This document shows, piece after piece, positions 1 through 13,100 of a DNA stretch of 64,000 nucleotides. The translations under genes and the position numbers were made by a program. Source of the stretch: Apostichopus japonicus (Eukaryota > Echinodermata > Holothuroidea > Aspidochirotida > Stichopodidae); NCBI RefSeq assembly GCF_037975245.1, contig NC_092564.1:7291984-7355983 (forward strand), written 5' to 3'. Positions within the stretch are counted from its first letter, which is position 1. Every line of letters begins with the position of its first letter. The notes below the pieces were generated by a model. That model had not been told where the DNA came from. It made no database searches and was given only the letters and a program-made list of their open reading frames with translations.

Positions 1-961
1 CGGGTGGCCCTTACACCATGACTTGTTCAATCTTGCTCCAATATTCTACTCCTTGCACCCCCTCCCTCCCCCTCCCCCAATTACATTAGAGAAAACACAA
101 ATGTTAATCAATGCAAACTTAATGTATAATTACTGTCAATGCAGTGCAATATATTTACAAGAAAAGAGAAGAAGGGAAATAGAAAAAAAGGTGAAATTGT
201 AAGATTTATGCAGAATCATTTAGACTCAATGTATATTCAACAATATTATCTCTTCTGGGCTATGTATTAGAAAAGCAACATCTCATTAGATATGCTCTTT
301 CTCATCAAGAAATGTATTGTAACTTTGTCTACCTGACAAAAAATAATAAAGGAATGCCTAATTGAATAACTCAACTTGTACCTGTTTTGTTGGTATTTTG
401 GACGGTTTTGCTATGACTAAGAGACAGATATCTGTATACGATAAACGTAAGCTTTTGAAAGAGCAACAAAACCATTTATTTCAAAGGTCTTGCATTACTG
501 TCATTATGTGGTATAAAAAAACAAACATTTCTTGCTGTTTTCCCCCCTCTGCTCCTTCAAGCTCTTTAATAATTTACCAGCTTTTCTATTCCTCGTTTGG
601 TTAGACTGGGTACACTTGTAACCATTTGTTCAGACAATTAAATTTGAAAGACTATCTTCATGGATTTTCTTATGAAACATTAAATACACTGCTATTAACT
701 GAGTGTAAGAATGAAAACGTTTTGCTGTAAAAACTATGTAGGAAATATAATTTTGTTTTTTGGTAAAGACATATCTGGACGGATTTATTCAAGGCATTTT
801 GTTAAATTTATAAATAAGTCACGTTCTTTTGTAGACCTAGGGAGGAGTTTTCAAGGCATTGTTGTGAAAATAAAATGTCTTTTCTGATATAAACGTTTAT
901 TATTAAATACAATGACGATATGTAAATACCCAATAGCTGAATCATTTTGTAAGGTCTGTAC
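1..961. other. DNA downstream of DNAH6, no gene seen
   Basis: AT-rich sequence with short homopolymer runs and a C-rich tract near 57-80. No open frame with recognisable protein features was found on either strand. Part of it may still be 3' UTR. Confidence 0.5.
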
Positions 962-1159
962 ATTTATTAGAATGAAAAACAATGAAAAAAAAAGAAATTA
1001 TCAAACAAACAAAGAGTGAAATTCAATATTATGTTTGAAAATAAATGTATTGTAACCAAAAATTATTTCCCTCTATTTTAATGAAATATATTATTAGCAA
1101 TTATCAATTTAAAGGCCAAGTTTGGAAAGGTTGAGACTAAAGTGAAACTTTCTAAGTTT
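962..1159 (-). terminator. DNAH6 3' UTR with candidate polyadenylation signals
   Basis: Downstream of the TAG, the minus strand has ATTAAA at 1077-1082 (about 78 nt from the stop) and AATAAA at 963-968 (about 192 nt). Another AATAAA lies at 897-902. Which is used cannot be decided from sequence alone. Confidence 0.35.
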
Positions 1160-4100
1160 CTATTCGTTTAATTGACAGAGCAAAGCAGCTCCCTTTGAGA
1201 TCCAGTAGTCTTGTGGCCGTGAGGAAGGAAGATGCACAGCCACCACAAAATTGGTAGAATGACCTGCAATAAAAAAAAGACAAATCAACATCATTTACTA
1301 AATTTATGGCAATTCATATTGTAAATTTAAATTTACAAAAAAACATTTACTGGCAATCTTAAAGTGTCTATTCTGAGGTCAAGTTATAGGTATTGGTATA
1401 GGGTGGTATTTTTCTTTGGTATAATAACAATTAAGTATACAGTTTCCAGTTTACCGTATATACCGCAACTACCCTGACAGTTGCATATTTGATTTTTGTT
1501 ACTATGAAGGTCCACTAGCTACCCTCCCCACATTATAGGTACTATTGCAGTCTCTAGATAAACAGATTTATTAAGTCCATGAACATCAGTGGGAGTTTGG
1601 AGTGACTTGCTTGCTTGAAGAAAACAATATTGACAACTGACCTGTGGTAGATAGAGTTCCAGCTCTCAGTCCCGTTTTGTAGAGGGGAGCGATATAATCG
1701 GCTGGGTCCGGGGTAAAGGACATCTCTGGTTTCATATGCATGACTGGTAAGGTCGGGTTCATTTCCCCTATCTTGGGGTCAGCCACGATCATGGCTTCGT
1801 CGTCCCAACGAGAGGCATCCATGAATAGACCATGGACCAGCACTCCATCCTCTACGGTTGGCAGCTGAGGATTGGAAGTAACGAAGATGAAATCTCCACC
1901 TATATGTTTAGTCATGAGCCTTGACCCACCCTCATGTTTATTTATGAGCCTTAGCCCATCCTCATGTTTATTCATACTATATATGCTGCCACCCAATTAT
2001 CCACCACCATGTGACTGAAAGCCATACATAATATAACTTAATATATACAACACTTGTGAACATAAGTTTTGTCCAGAAAATGTTTTTGCATCCATCTGCA
2101 AAATTATTCTCAATCAGTTTCCTTGAGATGTTACTTTCAGAACAAGCAATGTTTGATTAATCACAGCATAATAACTTCTTTTGCAAAATAGTGATTTATG
2201 TCAAATGAAAAAAAAAAAAGATAAAAAAAAAAGAAAACACCCCAAATAAAAAACAGCAACAAATTACTCAAACAGAAAACAGGAGGAAAAGTATCAATCC
2301 TCCCCAAAACAAACAAAATAAAAACAAACAACAATTTGTTAGACAAGAGTTGTAGTAAAGCAAAAAATACTTTATCTCTGAGAGCTCTGAATGTTGTAAA
2401 CCTTACTAATCTCTGCATTCTCTTTACATTTATACTACGTAACATTTCTGATTCAATTTTACTGCTTTTGTTTTTGCTTGCAATTGCAATCCTTCTCAAT
2501 TCAACAAGAGCTGATATTGCCCATAGATGAATAAAAAAGTACCCTAAACTTGGTCAAATAGAGCCCAACGTTTCATCTACTTTCACACACATCCTTATGT
2601 GGCTCTTCTTGAGGCAAATATACCTTATTTTATTGATTCACAGCCAAATATCTGTTGTTAAGCCTTGTACCAAGTACCCTTTGAGGCAATTAGCAATTTC
2701 AGGATGTTAAAATAGGAGACTAAACATAGACCCCCAAAACCCCCCATAATTTGAACATATTTAAAAAAACAGTTAACAAATTTTAATGTTTGAAAACTGA
2801 TAATACTGCCTGTAGTCAGACCCAAACCCAGACATTTCATTTGTTCAGAAATTTTTGACACTGACCGTTTTGAACATGTTAGTTACCACAAGTAAATTTA
2901 AGATTGTAAATAAATTGTTTTGATACCCATCGGTTAACATAGCAGTGGTGGATGTAACAGAAACGTTTGTGCTGAACTGAATTGTTCAAAGTGCAAGTAA
3001 ACTTCACATAAAAGTGTAGAAAATGTCCTCAAATCACATCCGTCATTAATGAGTAGGTTAGTAGAAAGCTTCAAACCAAGATTAGGTAAACACAAAACTT
3101 AAATCATATAAATAATCCCAAATATTCCCATTCTATTAGAAATAGAGAATTTCAGCAGATGTTGTAAGTTCAGTGCAAATTTTCCTTGATAAGTCAGTTT
3201 TCATAACCATGTTTTCAAAACACGAATTTCTTTGTGCACTCCAAAAAGATGTGAGGTGCAGAGTTTTGATTCACACACTAACTTACATCTTCGTCAGCGA
3301 TCTTCTCGTTGGCCGGCTAATAGATATTAACATATAAAGACGGGTAAGAAATTGGACGTTTAAGAACACTTAAATACAAACAATAAACTATGATGACACA
3401 GCATGTCAATGGGAGGGGACAGGTAAGGAGAATTTGTAAGGAAAAGTAGTTTAAGAAAAAAAAAACAATCTGTTTCAGTAGAGTTATAAAATAACATGTG
3501 TTGGGTGTACTATCACTATTTTTTTTTCTTTTTCTGCAGTATAAATAGCATTAAAATAGAAGGAAGTATTGCAAGTACATTAGGTCTTGATTCATTAATA
3601 TTCCTATGAGAGGTTCATCAGGTACAATGAATAGACAAACTGGTTCAACAAGGATAACCTATGACCAAGAAGGAGGTATTAATGAGTGGGGTGGGGGGGG
3701 GAAGAGGGATAGAAGGGAAAATAGTCTTTGAAAACAATCATACATAATAGATGCTAAGTCTAATGTCAAAGTTTTTAATTATTATAACAGGGATTAACAC
3801 AAATTTCCAACAAAAAAAGACAAAACTCAAGGAAAACAAAATAATTAATAAATATTGACGACCATGAAATCATCAAAGCAAAAGGAAAGGGTAAATTTTA
3901 AAAGTGGGAAAAAGAAAGGCTGAAACCCAGAAGATGAGATTTGAAACAATTGAAAAGAAAAGAAGCTTTTTTTTTTTTTTTTTTAAATAAATCTTACTTC
4001 ATTATTAACACAGTTGCAGGTTATTTCCTCTTTCTTCTCTTTGGGTTCTTTTTTTGTTTTCTTGGAAGTCAAAGAACGAGGAGGTAGAAGATGGTAGAGA

Positions 4101-7100
4101 GAGAGAGAGTAGGTGAGAGGAGAGAGAGGTGAGAGAGGGAGGAAGTAGAAAACAAGGAAAAGGATAATAGCATTATCATATTAGTTGGAGTATTTTTTTT
4201 AAAAGAAGATAATTGAGTTTAGTCAATATTTTGTCATGATATGTATACATGTATTAAGTTTCTTCAGTTTATTGCAACACTAAACAAGAAGTTTACTTTT
4301 TATGAGGATACTTGAGTTGTACAACAAACAGGAGTATTTAGTTTGAGAGGACCCTTCAATTGTAACAATAGACATCAAATTTAGGGTTAAGAAGGATACT
4401 TTATTCATTGTTGTACAATAAACAATGAGTCTGCTTTGATAGGACACTTCAGCTGTAACAATAGACATCAAATTTAGGATTAAGAGGATACTTTATTCAT
4501 TGTTGTACAATAAACAATGATAGTTTGCTTTGAGAGGACACTTCAGCTGTAACAATAGACATCAAATTTAGGGCTAAGAGGATACTTTTTTCATCGTTGC
4601 AGAATAAACATGCTGGTTTGATTTGAGAGGTTGTTGTAATAAACCAAAACAAAATTAGAATCTAGAGGATATTGTACTAACAGTTATACAATAAACAAGA
4701 GTGTATGGTTTGAGACTGTACTTCAGTAGTGGTTATAAACGAAGAATCTAGGGTTGGAGGAGACAGATTTTTACGATAAACATGCATGTTAGGTTCGAGA
4801 GCATTTGACTGTCCCTGCAGTAATGAAAGAGTTTAGATTTGATAGGATACCCAACTTGTACTATGAGAGGGACATTTCAGTTGAAGTAAGAAACTAGAAA
4901 ATCAGGATTAGTAAAACTTGTGTTCAAAAAGTTCAAAAGCTTAATGACATCATCGGATCTTCCTTTTGGGATTAAAACAACGAATTTTATTATCTCATAA
5001 AAGAATTTTGAAGTGTCAAAAGACTATTTCAATTCAAAGGATTTGAGAGGATGCTATAATAATCATAATAATAAAGACTTTCACTGCCAGCACCTAATTT
5101 TAGAATTACTCTTTGACCTAACATGTTACAATTTCTGACTTTAAAAATTAAAAATAGAGCAACTGATAGAGAACAGGAATGGAAGAGAAGTTGGATAAGA
5201 CAAAGAGAAGGAAGTGATACGATAGGGTAGATGTATGCTGGGGGAAAATATATTTGAATATGGCTCCAACGAAGAGGAATTTCACATCTGTCACTTTTGA
5301 ATAAATGCACTGGATGGAAAGTAACATGACAAAGCAAATTCAAGCAACATGCAGGAGAACAGATAACATTGTGATCACCAAAGAATCTTCCATAGTGGAG
5401 TTTTTGTTCTCCAATGACTCCAGTAATCCCTCTTTCATTGGCCTCCTCAGGGTATAATTTATCCGGTATCGCATCGCAAAATGTTATGCAAATTGTTCAA
5501 ATAGCTATGCAAGTCCAAAGATGAATACCAGTTTGGTACACAGGAACCATAATATTTTATAACAGACGAAATTCAGAGCCACTTAATTATTCCCTGCTCC
5601 TAATGGTACAAATGCATTTCAGATAAATAAGAGTTTCTTTTTTTGTTCTTGGGGGTAGGGGTGTTGGGGTGGGGGGGGGTGGCATCCTGTTAAGAGACAA
5701 AATGTCAGAGTATATGAAAAACTTACTTCTTTATCTGAATCAAGCACTTCACCAAAGCCGAGATGTTCCTGCTGAGCGGCGATGGTCCCCTGATCCAGGT
5801 AATTGGGTAAGACAAAGAAGTGAAACGACAGCTGGTCGATGGGGTAGTCATATTTACGGGCGTGGTTCTGTAGTGTACCAGTCAGGAAACCTAATGGGAG
5901 ACAAAGATATACAATATCAAAATAGTTGAAAATGTGAGATGACAAAAGAATATTTGAAATACTAACTTTATGTTATAGTGTTCATCGAGCGATCTTGTAA
6001 TTTTCGTTTCTTAATAATGTACTAAATGTTATACCACAAACCACAACTGACATCAGTATTGCTATATAGATCGGAAATCATTTCACAAAATGACAAAATT
6101 TGTCAAAATATCTCAATAATCCTTTCAAATGTAAGGCAAGTTGTGCAACTGGCAAGAAGGAACAAGAAATAACTAGAATAAATGAATACAGAATATCTGG
6201 AAGAAGTTTTCAATAAGTCTACCCCTTTCCCTGCCTCCCCCAGATAAAATTCAGACTCCTTCCCTACCTCTGTCAGATTAAATTCACATTCTTTTATAAT
6301 TCAGTCACCGCAACTAAGGTGGCTACAACTTGCTATGTTCTGTCCAGTATTCTGTCAATCTTTACAAAGGACTGTATTAGTCACATTGGGCCAATAACCT
6401 GACAATGCAAATCTGGTTGTTGATGAAATCCTTACTTTAGAGTCAAATCAAGTACAGTTTTCTCCTGATAACCCAGAAGCAGCAATCATAATTGTTAGTT
6501 CATTCATTTTTTTTTAATGTTGTGGATTTAGAGGTACACCCAGTTTGTGATTATTTTCCTCTTCTTCTCATGTGGGGAGCATTCTACTTTGTAAAGCCCC
6601 AATGCTTCCTAGAGCCCTTCCTTTCACAACTATGTTGAATTATTTTTTAATGAATTCAGGATATGTTTACAGGAAATGTTGTTCCGGAAGAAGAATTTAG
6701 ATGAAATGAAATGTTTCATAATCAAGCTTTGGCCACTCAGTTATACTTCAATAGGTTAAAAGTATAAACCAATTAAAAAGTTTACATTAAAAATTTTAGG
6801 TGAAAAGGAAAACACACACATACCTTGTGGAAAGAAGAATCCTGAAAGCCAGAATGACTTGGGTTGTCCATGAGCAATCCAGTGCTATAAATGAGAAAGA
6901 AAGTGAGAAAATTACATATTTTATTCAAGTATTTGGAAGAAATTCACTGTCATATAAATCTACAGTTTTTGATAATGAACTCTGGACTAACGTGGCAACT
7001 TAATTAAAACTTAAAACAATGGGATCTCTTAGTCCTTACTATCGCAATATTAGACTGAACCGTAACAGGGAGAAAGCTTGCTCCAATAGCATTATCCCTC

Positions 7101-10100
7101 ATTTTCCAGCAAGCTGAGTGTGAGCAGTAATTATATTTGGTTGTGTAATTTATTCATTCTTTGCAGAAAGAAACAAAACTGGGAAATAAGAAAGAAGCAG
7201 ATTAATTTATTCGATGATTAGAAAGATGACTCAGGCTGACAGGGTTGTTATCAGTTTTGTTATTTGTTTACAGTCATTTACAGTAAATAACAAACAGAAA
7301 AATTATTGGGAAAAGATTAAATCAATTTGAGAGAATGTGTACAAGTTCGAGGGCCTGCCGATTCGATCCTAGCAGGAATTTTTCTTCTTTCAATTTGAAA
7401 GAAGAAATAATTTAGTTATATCATCTCATCAACAGAGCAAACCAGCTTTGTTTTGTTAACATCGACCATCAGAGAAAAGAAAACAAACTATGCGTCCATG
7501 TTGACAATGAACATCCAATAGTTAATGATGTGTAGATGACTGTCATAAACCATGAGACAGATTAAGGACCATGCTCTCATGTTGGTAGGGGTTCATCAAA
7601 CTATTTATTAACACAGAGATACTACTTACTGCTATGAATCCGACCCTGAGCTGCAGATCCCTCACCCATGAAGCCAGGGGTTTCAGAGAGGGGTAAGCTG
7701 CATTGGACCACATTGTTGGTACTTGGTTGTTCAAGAAACTGTTGTAGACTCTCTCCAGTTCTTCTGACATAACGACAAATCCTTTGATAGCCTTCTGAAT
7801 GGTCCGCATGGAGTCCTGATAAGTGAGAGGAAATCCTAATCTTAAGCAAGTTAAGCAACAAGACAATGGAATCATATAATTAGCATCATATCTATTAAAT
7901 CTTCACTTCACCTCATTTCTGGGATAAACTTTGAGAACATCTACCTTTGAGTATTTATCAAACAAGTTAATAGCTTCAGTCGTCTAATAAAATTTATGGA
8001 ATGTATAAAAAAAATTATTATTAAGCTAAGCAAGCAAGTGGTGGTTGAGGTGAGATTGGTAGGAACAAACACTTGTTTAATATTTTGGGTGAAAAAAAAA
8101 TAGATAAAGTCTCACTAGATCAAATGTAATAAAGTTGGAAACAAAAGTCATTATAATGGTCAATATATTGGAAGAGAGAAAGTGAACTGAATAAGCTATT
8201 TTGTTAATTACGGAAATGTTGAATCTAGATTAAGGAGATGGAATTGAAACCGACCTTGATGACTTTCAGCAGGCCGTTGAATCGATCTACTTCTTGAGTG
8301 AGGACCGTGGTCAACGAATTCATCCGTCCTTTATCGTCGGGCTAAAGTTCAGATTAGAAGGATTGGTGAAAGGAACTGGTGAACTTTAAGTATGAATCCG
8401 GGCTTGATTTAGCTTTAAATATTATACTAAGAAGTATATACAACAATAGTAGTATCAAACAAGATGTTTTCTAATATTAAAATAACAACAGAGAAATGAC
8501 AATGAAATAAGTCTTAAGAAAAAGGGGTTAAAGGAATGTCACACAAGACATTACAATCCCCTACAATCTTAATGAGGCACTAAAAATTACAAAACTTAGG
8601 TTTATTTCATATTTTTGTGACCAAAAAAAAACACCTCTCAAATGACATTGGTGTCCAATATTTTCCTTATTTATATCTTAGGAATGAGGTACAAAACCTT
8701 CCATGTCATTGGAAAAGGAAAAGTGTTTGTTGCTTAAACTTCTTTTCTTAGCTCATCAAAAAGGAATCTTACAGAAAAATGATATTTAAATTAGCTGAAC
8801 TATAAACTTATCCATTGTAGTATTAGAGCATGAGTAATGACAAATGGGAAATGAATTGTAAAGTAACCGACCCACGACGAATGACTTGAAGGTAAACTTC
8901 TCTGAAAATGTCATGTCATGACAGGCAGCTACCAACAATCACAGAAATATTCAACAGTAATATGAAACAAGCAAAAACATATCCCAAGTTAAACATATCC
9001 CACCCAGAGGGTAAACACTTTCTGCCGGTTAATTATTTGAACATAACAAACACTGTGACAACAGATCAACAAACCATAGTACACTGATTTAGGTATTTGT
9101 TATCAGTTTGAAACAATGCAAATAACTAGTAAGATTATATTCAAATTAATCACCATGACGACATCCTCAAAATACCTTAAACATTTCCTGGAATGCCTCC
9201 TCGATGTCGAGCTTCTCTGGAAGTTTCTGTAAAATGCTCTCGGCTAACTCGTAGACGATCTCATCGCTGGTTTTTCCGCTCCCGCCAGAAGCCATCCGAG
9301 GTTGAACCTCCAGAATTGTGTTCACCAGAGTCTGTGTTTCTTGTCGCTGGAATGCAAAGAGCGCAGAGAAAAATTAAAATAAATAAAATAAGGAGTTGTT
9401 ATTTATAGGTGGCAAAAGTATTTGGGGTAGACATGGCACCAAAAAATGTCACTATTGGTCATTTAAAATAACTCCTTCCTCAACACCATGGAGGGTGGTT
9501 TTGTAAATGGTGCTAACTGATTAATTGGTTCCATTATAAGAGGCAGAAACTAAAAAAAAAAAAACCTGCTGTAAAATACTGATGTCATGTCTACTTTTTT
9601 CTTGTTTGTTTTTTAATGTTTGATTGACAGGTGTCTGAGGAATGAGGGGAGTCTGAAACCATATGCTACTGTTTACACTTCAATACTGAAATACCATATT
9701 AAACACTGTTTCAATTTCTGACAGATTTACTCCAATAATTTGTCCTAATTAAAGCAATTTTAAACTAACCTGTCCATAACCAATAAAGCTGAACATAGAG
9801 GTATATACCAATGTGGTAAATTTGAAAGACATCACAGAGAAAAGGGCATAGGGTGACACTACTATTTCTATCCAACCCCAACCCCCCCCCCCCCCCAAAC
9901 CCTTACCAATTGCATTGTCAACCATTTTAGATTATAGAAAATGGCAACACCAATCATCAAACACTCATAAAAAAAACTCTACATGTTAAACTATGAACAA
10001 CAGTAGATAAAATCAATTAATATGCTTGTAAAGGAAAGCCATTGTGATACCTTAATCATATATGATTAATGAACCTGTACTCTGAAGAGGAAGGAATGGA

Positions 10101-13100
10101 TGGACATGCAATCAATATAGGAGCTAGAACATTGAACCAATCAAAGTACAATTACAAGTAATGCTTGTCACAACAAAGGGCTAATTTTTAAGTTTTATGC
10201 AGGGACTAATATATCTGTTATCCAATCCCAAGTTATGATACAAGTGCAAAGATACTATTATAAAGCAACTATTACACAGGTGCTATAGTATTTTTATGAG
10301 ACAACGTTCAACAGCCTACAAGAGTGTTACACAAAATATTAACATATAAATTACTCCCCGTTATATATTTCATATATTCCATTGTACAGTTGATTTCACG
10401 TATGCAACTACACAGACATTCCACAGATACCATTTTCATGTTGATAGTATTATCTTTATTTATCTTTGTTAATGAGAGCTAAAATAAACTTAAAACAAAA
10501 AGAGCTGTTTGAACTGGCATTTAGCATTGACTCCCACCTGGAATGTGATGTTAGCATTGTTGTGCATCGCAAAGATCTCTGGTTCGTCAATGATTGGTAG
10601 GTCTTCAATGTACTGTCTGTACTCTGCAAGGGTGTCCATATCTGGGCAGTAGTATATACCTAGAAAGACAAGAAAAAGAAGCTATATTTAAAAAAAAAAC
10701 CCAAAACCCCTGACTTCTTAAAAAAGAAATCAATTCAATCTAATTTTAAATTTCGTATTGAAATGCATTGTTTCCTGTTCACACTTCTAATCCAATGTGT
10801 TGCGCTTCTTTGAACACAACTGACCCAGTTTGCCAAATTTCAAACAAAACTAATCTTGCTCAAGTATACTACACCATTACTATGATGAAACATACATATA
10901 AAGGACATATTTACCAGAATCAGAATATTTGTATTCTGGGTCCAGAGTATTCGGGGAGAAGAACCTTCTGAGGATCGTACGGAGACATCTCTGATCCCAA
11001 GCATCCGTCACACGGCCACCGTAGGTGATCTTAAGGAGATTAAAAGATTAACGTAGGTTATCTTAGAAAGACTAACAGGATTACTTTTCACTACAATAAA
11101 CCTATGTGACTGCCTTCATGATCAGAGTCTACATTTTGAAGAATGAAATTTAAACAATTAAACTCAACGGTTAGGTTTTTCATGGATGTTTCAATTCTGA
11201 CGATGATTTATCAGTGAAAATACTACGCGACGAGACCTTCGTTTACAACTTGTGAAGTTCACAAGTATTTAAAGTTAGATCAACCTTTCTTCTATAAATC
11301 TTGCTTTGCTGATATTCTAACAAAACTGACAGTTTCCAGCAGAACCAAGCAAGCTCCATTTTTCTCCTTATTTTAAGAGATACTCCAAAACTGTAAGCAC
11401 ATCACCAGAGGGCTTCAATTAGTCTTGTAACCAGTCATAACTCAGGAAAACAAATTTCAAGAGTGAAGTGACTGGAAGAAGTTTGTGAAGTTGTTCTTCG
11501 TAGAGACAATATTTTTGACTCGATCCGAGATAAGGAAAGCCACTGGAAACGGCTTTCCTCAATGGTAAAATGAAAGGGATTTGTTACAACAATGTACTGG
11601 TTGCAAGCATCAAAGCATGTAGGTGGAATATCAAAATCATTAAGAAACAAGAATGCCATCAGTTACTGACCTCTCCAGTGATGTAGACCAAAGCATCCCA
11701 GGGTATCTCGCCATCAGAGAGAAACATCTTGAGGTTCTCCAGGGCACATTCTCTATCACTGTCGTTAAATTCATACTACATTGGAAACAAAAGGAGTTTT
11801 AAACATATTCTAAAGGAAGAAAAACATTAGTTGCTACAAGTTGGCAAATTCTTCTCCTATGTTTTTAATCAATGCTATTTGCTCTCGGTAGTAAAATATT
11901 CTCAGTTTGTATTCAATGTCAACATTCAAGGTTGTAGTGGAGAATAATTACTTCATTGCTATCAATATATATTTACACATATCATAGGTAAAGAGCATTT
12001 ACAAGAAATACACATTCTTACTACAATTTGCTTACAGTATGCATATAAAATACTACGCATGTATTAAACATATTTCTACGGTATGAAAATAGGTAGTGCC
12101 CATCTGTTACTTTAAAAGAATGTACTAAGGAATGAGCAAACGAAAGATCGACCAATGTTATGTGAACTAATTCTAAAATCATGACTACTGAAAAGCCAGA
12201 TATTAAATATTTAGTGTTAACAGTACAAGTGAGGAAAAACTTAAACAAATTGAACTGATTTTTTTTCAACATATAACATATTCCTGTGGTTTCAATAAAA
12301 CATGTGTACCTGATCATGGTCAAGACTAACAATAACAATTTACCTTTATATTCCAGCCAAGAGGGCCAAACTTCTTCCTCTCCTGGATAATGGCATGGAA
12401 GAGACAGAGTCCAAAGGTGAGCTTCCGCCACTGCAGTCCAAGAACTGAATAAAAAACATAGATGAAATATTCAGACACATAGACGCACAATCAACGTAAT
12501 GTAACAAACAACATATCGACTAATATACCAACAACAGAAACTTAAAAGGAACTACAAAGAACTTTGAAAAGAGGAGAGAGCCTTTCCAACAGATTGGGCA
12601 TGACTTCAGGATGACATCATGTGGTACGACTGCAATTCTCAACAATATCTTTGCTCCTTATAAACAAAAATGAAACAGCTAATAGTAAAAAAGGATCGTC
12701 ACTAACTATGTTCTTCGAATGCTTCAGGTGTTATTTCTGAGAAAGCTCTCCGGACGTTGGCTCTGAGACCCTTTGGAGGTTCGTTGGTCACCTTGACGCT
12801 GTTCTGAAGGACAGAGACGGGAAATTTTGTGGTCGGCATGGAGCTGAGGAAGAGTCGGAAATCCTCGTGAATCTCGGCTCCTGGTTCTCCCATAGCCTTA
12901 ATCTTCTCCTCCATGGCCAACATCCAAGACGCTGCGAGATGGCAATTCTGAGGATGGAGAGGAACAAACACCAACGTGGTGGTTTGTTGGAAGTTTAGCT
13001 GACAGGCAACACAAGTAGTATTGATGGTGGTGTGGAAACCTTTTCCAAGTAGTCAATATTGAAAAAAGTTAACCAAGATAGGTTCATAGCTACTAATTTT

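Noticed and set aside
2161-2499. 112-residue minus-strand frame with hydrophobic run
   Set aside because: The Phe/Leu-rich text comes from poly-A/T intronic DNA between exons 68 and 69; no splice or codon signal supports it.
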